Positions 37,499 to 48,001 of a stretch of DNA of 64,000 bases are shown piece after piece (the first letter of the stretch is position 1; every line of letters starts with the position of its first letter). Location: contig NZ_LT667500.1 of assembly GCF_900128725.1 (NCBI RefSeq), positions 310,001-374,000 on the forward strand, written 5' to 3'. Below the pieces are notes generated by a model, which did not search any database, was not told the origin of the DNA, and was given only the letters and a program-made list of their open reading frames with translations. Both the position numbers and the translations under genes were made by a program. This stretch comes from Buchnera aphidicola. GTDB lineage: Bacteria > Pseudomonadota > Gammaproteobacteria > Enterobacterales > Enterobacteriaceae.

Positions 37499-40400
37499 AT
37501 GGAATACATACCTTTTAACATGCAAAAAATACCCAATCATGGTATTACTTTAGTAGAAGCATCAGCAGGAACGGGAAAAACATTCGCTATTATTATTCTA
37601 TATTTGCGATTGCTGTTAAATGTTGGAATAAAAAATACATATTCTAAACCTTTATCTATAAACGAAATCTTAGTAGTTACATTTACTGAGGCGTCAAAAA
37701 ATGAATTAAAAAAAAGATTATATAAAAAAATTTATCAATTATTTCATATGCATATTAATGGGATGGATTCTGATAACGCTGATTTACAAAAAATCATTAA
37801 AGATATAAAGAACCCAAAAAGCGTTACTAAAATATTAAAAAAAGCAAAAAAAAATATTGATTGCATCATGATATATACATTACATAGTTTTTTTCGACAT
37901 ATTTTATTAGAACAAAGATTCTTATGTTCACAAGTAATACCTAAAAAAATGCTTCCGGACATAGAAGAAATACAACTAGAGGCTACAAAAGATTTTTGGA
38001 GAAAAACAATATATCCGGCAAATAAAGAAATTGTTGCGCTTATATTAAAAAAATGGAAAAATCCCCAGGCACTATTTAAACATATTTTTACTTGGATAAA
38101 TCAAGTAAACCTAAATTTTACTCATAACTTTTCTAAAACAACAAATTTAAATAAAAAATATGACAAAATTATAAGCATAATTAATAAAACAAAAAATATA
38201 TGGAATGAAAAAAAAAAAGAAATACAAAAACTAATTCAAAAAATACAGTTAAATAAAAATATATATAATAAAAAAAATATTAAAAGATGGTATACTGAAA
38301 TTAGTATATGGGCAAAGAAAAATACAAAAAAATGCTTTTTTCCTAAAATTTTAAAATATTTTCAAATAAGAGAAATAAAAAAAGATTATTCACAAAAAAA
38401 TAAAATAAAATATTTATTTTTCATTTATGTAGAAAAGATCTTTACTTACTACAATATATTTTTTGAATATTTTATTTATTTATCGTTAAAAAATATTCAA
38501 AATATTACAAAAAGAAAAAAAAAAGAAAAAAACGGATTAGAATTTAACGATTTAAATACGATACTATGGAAACAAATTAACCGCAAAAAATCAATCATAA
38601 AAAAAAATATTTTAAAAAAATATACCATAACAATAATTGACGAATGCCAAGATATTGATAGCATTCAGTTCAACATATTTTATCGATTATATAATAATTC
38701 CTATAATAAATCCCTTATCCTCATAGGCGATCCAAAGCAATCTATATATGGTTTTCGTGGCGCTAATATAGCCTCTTATTTAAAATTAAAAAAAAAGATT
38801 AAAAAATGTTTTTTCTTAGAAAGAAATTTCCGCTCTTCTGAAAATATAGTCAAAGGAATTAATATAATATTTTCTCGTTTAAAACAACCTTTTATATTAA
38901 AAGACATTCCTTTTCAACCTTCTAAAGTTCATTCGGGCAATAAAAAAATAAAATTTGTTGTTGATAACAAAACACAACCTGCGTTTAAATTTTTTTATAA
39001 AAAAAAAACTACAATTACCGTACCAGAATATTATCTTTGGATTTCTCGACAATGCGCATATTCAATAGGCCAGTGGTTGTCGCATCAATCTACTAAAAAA
39101 TCTTTTATCATTTTAAAAAACAAAAAAAAACGTCATATTCAACCTCAAGATATTGCTATACTAGTAAAAAATAAGCATGAAGCTCATATCATCGCTCAAG
39201 AACTAAAAAAACAAAATATCCCAACAATATATACATCTCAAAAAAAAAATATTTTTAATACAGTTGAAGCAAGGGAAATTATGTGGATTCTAGATTCTGT
39301 TCTTGATATTTCTAATGAATCCAAGTTTCAAAAATTATTGGTTACAAAAATATTTACAAAAAGCATCTATGATATTTATTCAATAAAAAACAAACAAAAG
39401 CTATACTTTTATTTATTAAAACGATTAAAAAAATACTACTCCATTTGGAGTAATAGCAATGTATCAAAAATGATAGAAGAAATAATAAATGATTTTAAAA
39501 TCCCATTTTTATATCAAAACGCACCCAGAAACTCTCCCAACCTAGATAATATTCTCAATATAAGCACAATACTAGAAAAAAAAAATAACATTATCACAAA
39601 CAAATTTTTATTGAATATATGGTTTAAAGAAAAAATTTCTCAAAACAAAAAAAAAGACGACGATAAATATAATCGTCAACAAATAGATCAACCGATTAAT
39701 CAGGACTGCGTTACAATTACAACAATACATATGTCGAAAGGGCTAGAATATCCGATAATATGGATACCATTTATCAGTCATTCTCAAAACAAGAATAATC
39801 AAATATTTTTTTGCAAAAAAAAGGATAAAAAAATTATCGATTTAAAAAATAAAATAAAAAATCAAATACTATCTCAGTTAGAAGCATCTTCGGAAAATAT
39901 GCGATTACTTTATGTTTCTTTAACCAGAAGCATAGTTCACTGTAGCATTGGTATTGCTATACTAAAAAAAAAGAGTAACAATGCATATACAGCAAAATTA
40001 CCTCATCTGTATATAAATAGTTTACACTTTTTGATACTAAACAAAAAAAAAGACGATGAAAAAAACCTAATTCAAGAATTAGATAGCATGCAAGAAAAAA
40101 ACATTATTCAAATACAAAAAGGATGTCAAATTAAAAGAAAAATTTACCAAAACAGAAAAATAAAAAAAACAATAACCGTTATATCAAAAATGTTGTATAC
40201 AGAAAAATATCCGTGGATAAAAGTAAATTTTTCCAAAATTATGAAGTACAATGTCTCTCATAAACCAAAATGTTTATTTAAAAAATTAGATCATATAGAA
40301 AAAACCTTATGCGAAAAATACACCTCTTCTATTCAAACACACATACATGCGCTCCCTAAAGGGAAGGAATTTGGAATATATTTGCACGATATTTTAAAAA

Positions 40401-41062
40401 AAATACAATTTTCAAATATTAGAGCAATAAAGGAGATTATGATAAATTCTAATTTTTTATCACTCCCCGATCTCTGGATAGACCGGTTATGTACTTGGAT
40501 TCATATCTTTATTGCTACACCATTAAGCGAAAACAAATTATCTTTAAATAAAATCAAGGAAAAAGAACATAAAAAAGAATTAAAATTCATAATTCCTATT
40601 AAAAAATATATTAACGTTGATGTTTTAAACAGTATTGTAAAAAAATTTGACCCTATCTCTAAAAAATGTCCGGATATTGTTTTTAAAAATATTGCTGGAA
40701 TATTAACTGGCTACATAGACTTAGTCGTTTTCTGGAAAAAAAAATATTATATTATTGACTATAAATCTAATTGGTTAGGACCTGATCATAGTTATTACTG
40801 TAAAAACAGTATAAAAAAAGAAATTATAAAATATCGCTATGATCTACAATATCAGATATATAGTTTGGCAATTCATAGATATCTAAAAAAAAAGATTATG
40901 AATTATAGTTATCAAAAAGATTTCGGAGGAATATTTTATTTATTCCTTAGAGCTTTTGACGATATAAACCACTCTGGCATTTTTTTTATAAAACCCAATT
41001 ATAATTTAATTTTTAATCTCGATAAACTTATACGTGGACAATTTTATGATGATAAAAAATAA
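37499..41062 (+). CDS. recB: exodeoxyribonuclease V beta subunit RecB
   Basis: The UvrD-type 3'-5' helicase and nuclease of RecBCD. The 1,187 residues match E. coli (1,180). Helicase motifs: EASAGTGKTFAI (motif I, about 20), TFTEASKNELKKRL (Ia), DECQDIDSIQ (II, about 380), GDPKQSIYGFRGAN (III), TIHMSKGLEYP (V, about 741) and LYVSLTRS (VI). The C-terminal nuclease keeps GYIDLVVFWKKKYYIIDYKSNW with the D...DYK triad (about 1,075-1,095). Very lysine-rich insertions lie around 220-330. The last 17 bases overlap the proposed start of recD at 41046. Confidence 0.97.
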   Translation: MEYIPFNMQKIPNHGITLVEASAGTGKTFAIIILYLRLLLNVGIKNTYSKPLSINEILVVTFTEASKNELKKRLYKKIYQLFHMHINGMDSDNADLQKIIKDIKNPKSVTKILKKAKKNIDCIMIYTLHSFFRHILLEQRFLCSQVIPKKMLPDIEEIQLEATKDFWRKTIYPANKEIVALILKKWKNPQALFKHIFTWINQVNLNFTHNFSKTTNLNKKYDKIISIINKTKNIWNEKKKEIQKLIQKIQLNKNIYNKKNIKRWYTEISIWAKKNTKKCFFPKILKYFQIREIKKDYSQKNKIKYLFFIYVEKIFTYYNIFFEYFIYLSLKNIQNITKRKKKEKNGLEFNDLNTILWKQINRKKSIIKKNILKKYTITIIDECQDIDSIQFNIFYRLYNNSYNKSLILIGDPKQSIYGFRGANIASYLKLKKKIKKCFFLERNFRSSENIVKGINIIFSRLKQPFILKDIPFQPSKVHSGNKKIKFVVDNKTQPAFKFFYKKKTTITVPEYYLWISRQCAYSIGQWLSHQSTKKSFIILKNKKKRHIQPQDIAILVKNKHEAHIIAQELKKQNIPTIYTSQKKNIFNTVEAREIMWILDSVLDISNESKFQKLLVTKIFTKSIYDIYSIKNKQKLYFYLLKRLKKYYSIWSNSNVSKMIEEIINDFKIPFLYQNAPRNSPNLDNILNISTILEKKNNIITNKFLLNIWFKEKISQNKKKDDDKYNRQQIDQPINQDCVTITTIHMSKGLEYPIIWIPFISHSQNKNNQIFFCKKKDKKIIDLKNKIKNQILSQLEASSENMRLLYVSLTRSIVHCSIGIAILKKKSNNAYTAKLPHLYINSLHFLILNKKKDDEKNLIQELDSMQEKNIIQIQKGCQIKRKIYQNRKIKKTITVISKMLYTEKYPWIKVNFSKIMKYNVSHKPKCLFKKLDHIEKTLCEKYTSSIQTHIHALPKGKEFGIYLHDILKKIQFSNIRAIKEIMINSNFLSLPDLWIDRLCTWIHIFIATPLSENKLSLNKIKEKEHKKELKFIIPIKKYINVDVLNSIVKKFDPISKKCPDIVFKNIAGILTGYIDLVVFWKKKYYIIDYKSNWLGPDHSYYCKNSIKKEIIKYRYDLQYQIYSLAIHRYLKKKIMNYSYQKDFGGIFYLFLRAFDDINHSGIFFIKPNYNLIFNLDKLIRGQFYDDKK

Positions 41063-42859
41063 AAAAAATTTTTTTAAAATAATTAATTCTGCTAAAAAAA
41101 AAAAAAAATTTTTTGCATAGATTTTTATACTTGTATCAATAAAAGTTTCTTATGCGCCTCACCAGAAATAATTTTTGTAGTATTACTACTAAGTCACGCC
41201 GTACATCAAGGGAGTAGCTGTTTACCGATTGAAATCTTTAAAAATAAAAAACTTATGGTATCAAAAAATAAAATTTTTTCCAAGTTATTATCTTTAATAC
41301 AAGAGAAAAATAATAACTGGTTTCATTCAATTTTAACTAGTATTTTTTGTAGCTACGGGGCACAAAAAACACCCTTAGTTTTAGATAGAAAAAATATTTA
41401 TTTATATAAATATTGGTATTTAGAAAACGAAGTTATTGAATTTATTTATCGCAAGGGGTTAAAATATCAAGCGGAGAACTTCATTAAGTACAAAAAACTT
41501 TTCGAAAAATATTGTCCAGAAAAAATTGATATTCACCAAAAGCTAGCTATAAAAAACGCTTTATTACGAAATATTTTTTTTATTATTGGAGGTCCAGGAA
41601 CAGGAAAAACCTATATATTAACCTACCTAATCTTGATTTTAATCAAAGCTGAAAAAAAAAAAATAAATATTAAATTAACTGCTACTACAGGCAAAGCTGC
41701 TATAAAATTAACACAATCTATATACTTAATACTTAAAAAAAAATTAGTAGGTAAAAAAGAAAAATTATCATTTCCAAAAACAGGCACCACTCTACACCAA
41801 CTATTTAATATCAAAAAAGATGAGAGACCAGGTCATGATAACAATCAGGAAAAATATAAAAAAATTGATGTTTTAATAGTGGATGAATCATCTATGATCG
41901 ACTTAAATCTTATGAGCGTAATTGCTACACGCATAGCGCTAAAAACTAAAGTTATTTTTGTTGGTGATATTCATCAATTGCCTTCAATAGAAGTGGGATC
42001 AGTATTACAAGAACTATGCGATCATAAACCAGATTTTGAAAAGAAAAAAAAATGGAAAAAAAATATTGCAGTCTTAACAAAAAAATATCGATTTAAGAAA
42101 AATTCCGGAATAAACACTCTTATACAAGACATAGAAAATGAAAAATATAAAAATATTTATAAAATATATAAAAATAAATTTACTGATATAATATGGCGGG
42201 AGGTAACAAACGAAAAAACATATTGGCAAATGATAAAAGAAATGCAGAAATATTATGAAAGATATCGGCATATTCTTAATATTAACTCGACGCCCAAACA
42301 AATAATTCAAACATTTAATAAATATCGCATTTTATGTGCAGTGAAAGACGGTAATTTTGGAATTAAAAAAATAAACAAACATTTAGACAAATATTTTATT
42401 AATAAACAAATTGAAGAATCACAAAAACCTAATCACTACTCACAAAAAAATACATGGTATCATGGCAAACCTATTCTAATAAAAAAAAATAATATATCAT
42501 TAAAAATAATGAATGGAGATATTGGGATATGCCTATTAGTTAGAAAAAAAATAAAAGTATTTTTTATATTACCCGATGAAACTGTAGGAATTATTGATCC
42601 AAGAGCATTGATAAATTATGAAACTGCTTGGTCTATGACCATCCACAAATCACAAGGATCGGAGTTCTCGTCTATAAAAATTTTGATACCTAATTATTCT
42701 TCTCAAATTATATCCAAAGAATTGTTTTATACAGCAATAACTCGGGCCAGAAAAAAAATAACTATATATTGTAATATAGATATTATAAAGCTTATTATAA
42801 GAAATAAGAAAAAAAGATATTCTGGTCTATATCAAAAATTAATTTCATTAAAAATATAA
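41046..42859 (+). pseudogene. recD: exodeoxyribonuclease V alpha subunit RecD, poly(A) frameshift near the start
   Basis: RecD is the 5'-3' helicase of RecBCD. The main open segment would start at ATG 41255, but the same frame is open and RecD-like further upstream (FVVLLLSHAVHQGSSCLPIEI matches E. coli AALLSHDAGEGHVCLPL). An ATG at 41046 overlaps recB and reads MMIKNKKNFFKIINSA into 15 A (41094-41108), then stops at 41118-41120. One more A joins both parts into 604 residues (E. coli 608). Motifs: GGPGTGKTYILT (Walker A), TATTGKAAIKLT, DESSMIDLNLM (Walker B), GDIHQLPS and TIHKSQGSEF. If no rescue occurs, initiation at 41255 would lack about 70 N-terminal residues. Confidence 0.87.
41094..41108 (+). 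repeat. poly(A)15 frameshift tract in recD
   Basis: Fifteen A after GCT keep the start frame, which ends three codons later. Sixteen A would lead into IFCIDFYTCINKSFLCASP and the rest of RecD. Confidence 0.75.
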
Positions 42860-42871
42860 TTTTTAAAATTA

Positions 42872-42948
<77 letters not shown>

Positions 42949-43179
42949 ATCAATTTTAAATATTATAACACATTAATAATAATAAACAACTAGTTTTAAA
43001 TAATTAAACCGTGTTAACGGTGCGTAAGTATAATATAATTATTTTTATACCAGTTATAACTTTAAGAATCAACAAAAAATAGTCTTTAAAAAATACTTTT
43101 ATATAAAATATTTCTTATTATTATCGTTAAAAACATTTATAATAAAATAACCAGAAAACTAATAAAGGCATCAACATAT

Positions 43180-43596
43180 ATGATTCTATCCAAAAGACGA
43201 AGAGCTCGAGAGTTAGCTATTCAAGTATTTTATTCTTGGCAAATATCTAAAAACGAATCTATATTAGAGACTATAAATTACGTGATTAAAGAAAATAAAA
43301 AATATGTGCTAGATACTGCTTACCTAAACGACGTTGTCTCCGGGGTGATTAGCAATGTAAACAGACTAGATAAAATTATTTATTCTCATTTATCTAAAAA
43401 AATTCAACGAATCGATTACATTGAAAAAGCTATATTGAGATTGTCTTCCTATGAAATTATTAAACGAAAAGATATTCCATACAAAGTAATCATCAATGAA
43501 GGCATTGAATTAGCAAAAACATTTGGTTCACAAACAAGTCACAAATTTATTAATAGCATTCTAGATAAAATCGTTTTAGAAAAAAATTTAGTTTAA
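43180..43596 (+). CDS. nusB: transcription antitermination factor NusB
   Basis: Binds boxA RNA with S10 (NusE) during rRNA antitermination. The 138 residues match E. coli (139): KRRRARELAIQVFYSWQ at the N-terminus (the RNA-binding Arg-rich helix), DYIEKAILRLSSYEI in the middle, and VIINEGIELAKTFG with the C-terminal KFINSILDKI. The ATG at 43180 gives a clean family start. It stands alone here; its E. coli ribE and thiL neighbours are absent. Confidence 0.95.
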   Translation: MILSKRRRARELAIQVFYSWQISKNESILETINYVIKENKKYVLDTAYLNDVVSGVISNVNRLDKIIYSHLSKKIQRIDYIEKAILRLSSYEIIKRKDIPYKVIINEGIELAKTFGSQTSHKFINSILDKIVLEKNLV

Positions 43597-43766
43597 ATAA
43601 AAAAATAAAAACTGAATAACCGTGATGTTTATATCGATCTAAAAATAAAAATTTAGAAATAAATAATATATCCATTAACCTTAAAATATATAATAATAAG
43701 AGTGTATCTTACGAAAACTATGTTTTAATACAATCAAACGTAAAAAATAAATTTATTTAAAAAACC

Positions 43767-44051
43767 ATGTGTACAAAAACAACAAAAAAATGGGATAAAA
43801 AATTCGCAAAATCTATAGCGCAGCAATTAAATATTAATATGACAAAACAACACTGGAAAATTATTTTTTATATGCGTGAATTTTATCAGAAATATAATAT
43901 AAAACCTACTATCCGACTATTGCTAACATTTATTAAAAAAGAAAAAAATATTTTTTTGACTAGTCAAGATTTATTTATCCTTTTTCCAAAAGGATTCATA
44001 AAATATGCTAGTCAAATATCAGGATTGACCACAAAAAATGATTGTTTTTAA
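43767..44051 (+). CDS. tusE: sulfur carrier protein TusE (DsrC family)
   Basis: Receives persulfide from TusBCD and hands it to MnmA for tRNA U34 thiolation. The 94 residues align with E. coli (109) from about residue 23: TKQHWKIIFYMREFYQKYN, PTIRLLL, LFPKGFIKYASQISGL, and the functional penultimate Cys at the end (NDCF). The N-terminal 15 residues of the family are missing. A Y-L-K-N stretch in another frame just upstream could be a remnant of the family GYLK segment, so an N-terminal frameshift or truncation is possible. It converges on cyoE with eight bases between stops. Confidence 0.88.
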   Translation: MCTKTTKKWDKKFAKSIAQQLNINMTKQHWKIIFYMREFYQKYNIKPTIRLLLTFIKKEKNIFLTSQDLFILFPKGFIKYASQISGLTTKNDCF

Positions 44052-44059
44052 TAAAAATA

Positions 44060-44938
44060 TTAATATTTTAAATAATTTGCAGACATTAAAAAACTCATCA
44101 AAAAAATAAGTAAAATAGAATATAAAAACATAATACGAGACCATTTTTGCTCCGAAAAGAGAAAAAGATGGCCAAAAATTGATAAACAAAACCAAAAAAA
44201 GATAAACAAACTAGTAATAAAAAAATACAAAATATTTACATAACTAAAGTAAAATAATAAAAAATTAAAAAAAAATAAACTAATAATGCATATAGATATG
44301 CATTTTTTAGTATATACAATACCATGCAAAATAGGAACCGTAGGAATGTTTATTAATGTATAATCATTAATTCGATATAATATAATTGAGTAGGCATGAG
44401 CTATTTGCCAAAAAGAAAAAATAAAAAATAAAATCAAACAACACAAATCTAAATTATTTTTTACAGCAATATAACCAATAATAGGCGGTAAAGACCCGGA
44501 AACGCTACCTACAATTGTTGAATAACTTGTTATCCTCTTTAAAAAAAGAGAATAGAGAATTACATAAAAAAAAATACCAATGATAGAAAAAATTGCAGAT
44601 AAAACATTAATATACATGTAAAAAATAAATAACCCTAATATGAACAGAAAAAGAGCTAAAAAAAATAAACTTTGTACAAGTGCATTGCTATTAGAAATGC
44701 ATAGAATTCTGTATTTTGTGCGATGCATTGTTTTGTCTAAATCTCTATCAATAATATTATTCAATATACATGCAGAAGAAATAATACACGTTATTCCTAA
44801 TAATACTCGTAAAAATAAAATAGTTTCTATATGACCTCGAGAAGCTAAAAAAAAACCGCCCGATAAACTAATTAAATTGCCTAAAAGAATGCCCGGTTTA
44901 ATTAATTCTAACTTTTTTAAAATGTTATATTTGTGCAT
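44060..44938 (-). CDS. cyoE: protoheme IX farnesyltransferase CyoE
   Basis: Makes heme O from heme B for the bo3 oxidase; a UbiA-type polytopic membrane enzyme. I choose ATG 44938 (HKYNILKKLELIKPGILLGNLIS matches the family start); the longer frame from 44986 overlaps cyoD by 28 bases. The product is 292 residues (E. coli 296). NNIIDRDLDKTMHRTKYR is the first prenyl-diphosphate Asp-rich motif (about 67-85), and the second loop region RINDYTLINIP is partly kept. Several membrane helices follow. It is the last gene of cyoABCDE. Confidence 0.94.
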   Translation of the reverse strand: MHKYNILKKLELIKPGILLGNLISLSGGFFLASRGHIETILFLRVLLGITCIISSACILNNIIDRDLDKTMHRTKYRILCISNSNALVQSLFFLALFLFILGLFIFYMYINVLSAIFSIIGIFFYVILYSLFLKRITSYSTIVGSVSGSLPPIIGYIAVKNNLDLCCLILFFIFSFWQIAHAYSIILYRINDYTLINIPTVPILHGIVYTKKCISICIISLFFFNFLLFYFSYVNILYFFITSLFIFFWFCLSIFGHLFLFSEQKWSRIMFLYSILLIFLMSFLMSANYLKY

Positions 44939-44958
44939 TTTTAAACAACAATTTAATA

Positions 44959-45282
44959 CTAGTGATTTAAATGATCGAAAATCCATAAAGATCCTATACT
45001 AATAATAGCAATGATTGCAACAGTAAACATTAATGAGAATATAATAAAAGAATTCTTTTTAGACAACCTAATACCTATAAAATACTTCAAACATAAAAAA
45101 ACTTGAAAAATAACTAAAAAATAAAAAAAATATCTATGATTATCCAAAAAATGCAATTGATTCTTTAATAAAAAAAAATAAAAAAAAGAAAAAAATAAAG
45201 AAACAAAAAAACCTATAAAAAATTTTTTTTTTATACATTTAACTATAGTATCTATCAGTATTTCTTTTTCTTTTTTCAGCAT
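44959..45282 (-). CDS. cyoD: cytochrome bo3 ubiquinol oxidase subunit IV
   Basis: A small membrane subunit helping assembly of the bo3 oxidase. The 107 residues (E. coli 109) form three predicted transmembrane helices, around 20-40, 50-66 and 78-100, with the conserved end IISIGSLWI. The sequence is otherwise much diverged, so position between cyoC and cyoE supports the call. A strong GGGGGAG lies eight bases before the ATG. Confidence 0.92.
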   Translation of the reverse strand: MLKKEKEILIDTIVKCIKKKFFIGFFVSLFFSFFYFFLLKNQLHFLDNHRYFFYFLVIFQVFLCLKYFIGIRLSKKNSFIIFSLMFTVAIIAIISIGSLWIFDHLNH

Positions 45283-45324
45283 TAATTATACTCCCCCCTT
45301 ATATATATTATTAACTTTATACCG

Positions 45325-45909
45325 TTATTGAAAATATACGCATATCATTAATAAAATCCAAATAATATCTATAAAATGCCAAAATAAACTTATACAAACT
45401 AGTGAGGTATTCACAAAACCAGCTAATCCAAAGTAAAGAACCTGAAAAATTAAAACTAATATCCACAATAAACCAAAAATAACATGTAACCCATGCATTC
45501 CTAATAAAGCAAAAAAAGAAGAAAAATACCCATTAACGCTGGGATAAAATCCTTTATGGAAAATATCTATACAATCAAAATATTCGATTCCTATAAAAGC
45601 GCACCCTAAAATAAACGTAGTAAATAAAAAAAATAAAACACAAAGTTTATTAGACGTTTTAAAAAAATGTTTTGCTAAACTACATGACACAGAGCTAAAT
45701 AATAAAACTAGGCTTTTTGCTAAAATAACAGTTTGTGAAAATAAATGATTTTTTCTTAAAAAACCATCGTATCCGTGTCTTAACATGATTATATATACGA
45801 TAAACAAAATAGAAAAAACAATACAATCACTCATTAAATAAATCCAAAAACCAAAAATATTTAAATTATTTGATAAAGAATATGAAATCTTTTTTTGTTT
45901 TTCACTCAC
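45325..45909 (-). CDS. cyoC: cytochrome bo3 ubiquinol oxidase subunit III
   Basis: A heme-copper oxidase subunit III with five transmembrane helices. The 194 residues (E. coli 204) keep FGFWIYLMSDCIVFSILF, LLLFSSVSC, FSSFFALLGMHGLHVIFG and SLFWHFIDIIWI. The start is a GTG at 45909 with AGGAG six bases upstream. The His-rich N-terminal tail of the E. coli protein is shortened. It lies between cyoB and cyoD. Confidence 0.95.
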   Translation of the reverse strand: MSEKQKKISYSLSNNLNIFGFWIYLMSDCIVFSILFIVYIIMLRHGYDGFLRKNHLFSQTVILAKSLVLLFSSVSCSLAKHFFKTSNKLCVLFFLFTTFILGCAFIGIEYFDCIDIFHKGFYPSVNGYFSSFFALLGMHGLHVIFGLLWILVLIFQVLYFGLAGFVNTSLVCISLFWHFIDIIWILLMICVYFQ

Positions 45910-45965
45910 ATATGGCTCCTATTTTTATAAAAATTATATAAACGGGTGTTTAAAAATTAAATTTA

Positions 45966-47936
45966 TTACTTCGGTACATTTCTATTTTCTATTTCATAAA
46001 TCATTTTTTTTGAAAAAAAATACCCCTTGTCCTTCGAGAAAGATTTTTTTAAAATGCTAAAAAAGATGCCGATTACAGAAAAAACGGTCATCCACCAAAT
46101 ATGCCATATCATAGAAAAGCCAAAGAAGGTAGCAAAAAACCCAATGAAAATACCAATAGACGTATTACTTGGCATATGAATAGGCTCAAAAATATTTTTT
46201 TTTAAATCATTCTTTTTATTGAGTTTATCGTGCCAAAAATTATCTATTTGATGAACAACGGGTATTCTAGAAAAATTATAGACCGGTGGAGGAGACGGAA
46301 TAGACCACTCTAGTGTTCGTCCATTCCAAGGATCGCCGGTATTATCTCGATAAACAGAAGATTTACGATTTTTAATGGAAACGAATAACTGAATGAACTG
46401 AGAAATAACGCCTAATAAGATTAGAAAAACACCTATCGTAGAAATAGCAAGTAAATTATGGTATTCACAATTAATATTTTGACTTAAACGACGAGTCATC
46501 CCCATACAACCAAGTATGTATAAAGGCATAAAAGCAACAAAAAACCCTGTTATCCAAAAAACAAATGCACATTTTCCCCAGTATTCGTTTAATTTAAAAC
46601 CAAACATTTTTGGAAACCAGTAAGTGATACCAGCAAAACAACCAAAAACAACCCCTCCTATAATAACATTGTGAAAATGAGCCACTAAAAATAAACTATT
46701 GTGCATTACAAAATCTATGGATGGAATAGATAAAAGCACTCCCGCCATTCCTCCTATAGTAAAGCTCACTAAAAAACCAATAGTCCACAGCATGGCTGAG
46801 TGGAACTTAATACGCCCACCGTACATAGTAAATAACCAATTAAAAATCTTAACTCCTGTAGGAATAGCAATTATCATTGTGGTAATACTAAAAAACGAAT
46901 TTACATTCGCTCCAGCTCCCATGGTAAAAAAATGATGTAACCATACCACAAAAGATAAAATTGTAATAACAATTGTTGCCCACACCAAAGAAACATAGCC
47001 AAATAATGCTTTTCTAGAAAAAGTAGATACAATTTCAGAAAAAATACCAAATATTGGTAATATCAAAATATATACTTCCGGATGTCCCCAAATCCAAATT
47101 AAATTAACATACATCATCATATTTCCGCCCATATCATTAGTAAAAAAATGAAAATTAGCGTATCTATCTAATGATAGAAATATCAAAGTAATAAACAACA
47201 CCGGAAAAGAAATTAATATTAAAATATTAGTACACAAAGCAGTCCAAGAAAAAACAGGCAATTTAAACATTGTCATTCCTGGAGCGCGCAATTTAAGAAT
47301 AGTAACTATGAAGTTAATAGCGGTCAAAGTAGTACCAATTCCAGCAATTTGTAAAACCCAAATCCAATAATCTACACCCACCCCAGGACTATATTGAATA
47401 CCGGATAGCGGAGGATATCCCAACCAACCTGTTTTAGCAAATTCACCCACACCTAACGATAACATCATTAACACTACTGAACTGCAAGTCAGCCAAAAAC
47501 TTAGATTATTTAAAAACGGAAAAGCTAAATCCCTTGCTCCAATTTGGAGAGGAATTACTAAATTCATAAAACCAATAACCAAAGGCATCGCCACAAAAAA
47601 AATCATAATAACACCGTGAGCCGTAAAAATCTGATCATAATGATCAGAAGGCAAAAGACTTATATGCCCCGGCAAAGATGAAAAAAACTGTTGTAATCGC
47701 ATAATTATAGCGTCAGAAAAACCCCTAAGAAACATAACAAAAGACAAGATAAAATACATAATAGCAATTTTTTTATGATCCACAGAAGTAAACCACTCAT
47801 TCCATAAATATTGCCATTTTTTTAAATATGTAATGTATGCACATATAACCAAAGAAAAAGATAAAATCAAGAAATATGTGACCATAATAATGGGCTCATC
47901 ATACGGTATTGAGTTAAAAGTTAATTTTCCAAACAC
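45966..47936 (-). CDS. cyoB: cytochrome bo3 ubiquinol oxidase subunit I
   Basis: The catalytic subunit holding low-spin heme b, heme o3 and CuB; it reduces O2 and pumps protons. The 656 residues match E. coli (663). [11 protein letters not shown] carries a low-spin heme His, GHPEVYI the CuB His and cross-linked Tyr, WLHHFFTMG two more CuB His, and [10 protein letters not shown] the heme o3 and low-spin ligands. [12 protein letters not shown] is near the end. The start is a GTG at 47936; [15 protein letters not shown] matches the family N-terminus. cyoA lies 65 bases upstream. Confidence 0.98.
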   Translation of the reverse strand: MFGKLTFNSIPYDEPIIMVTYFLILSFSLVICAYITYLKKWQYLWNEWFTSVDHKKIAIMYFILSFVMFLRGFSDAIIMRLQQFFSSLPGHISLLPSDHYDQIFTAHGVIMIFFVAMPLVIGFMNLVIPLQIGARDLAFPFLNNLSFWLTCSSVVLMMLSLGVGEFAKTGWLGYPPLSGIQYSPGVGVDYWIWVLQIAGIGTTLTAINFIVTILKLRAPGMTMFKLPVFSWTALCTNILILISFPVLFITLIFLSLDRYANFHFFTNDMGGNMMMYVNLIWIWGHPEVYILILPIFGIFSEIVSTFSRKALFGYVSLVWATIVITILSFVVWLHHFFTMGAGANVNSFFSITTMIIAIPTGVKIFNWLFTMYGGRIKFHSAMLWTIGFLVSFTIGGMAGVLLSIPSIDFVMHNSLFLVAHFHNVIIGGVVFGCFAGITYWFPKMFGFKLNEYWGKCAFVFWITGFFVAFMPLYILGCMGMTRRLSQNINCEYHNLLAISTIGVFLILLGVISQFIQLFVSIKNRKSSVYRDNTGDPWNGRTLEWSIPSPPPVYNFSRIPVVHQIDNFWHDKLNKKNDLKKNIFEPIHMPSNTSIGIFIGFFATFFGFSMIWHIWWMTVFSVIGIFFSILKKSFSKDKGYFFSKKMIYEIENRNVPK

Positions 47937-48001
47937 AGTTATTTGTCCTTATTCTATAAAATATATAAAAATTAGTTCATTTTATCTCAATCTATTTCAA
48001 T

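Noticed and set aside
41255-42859. recD starting at ATG 41255 as a normal complete gene
   Set aside because: The same frame upstream encodes RecD-like sequence (LLLSHAVHQGSSCLPIE), so this start is internal.
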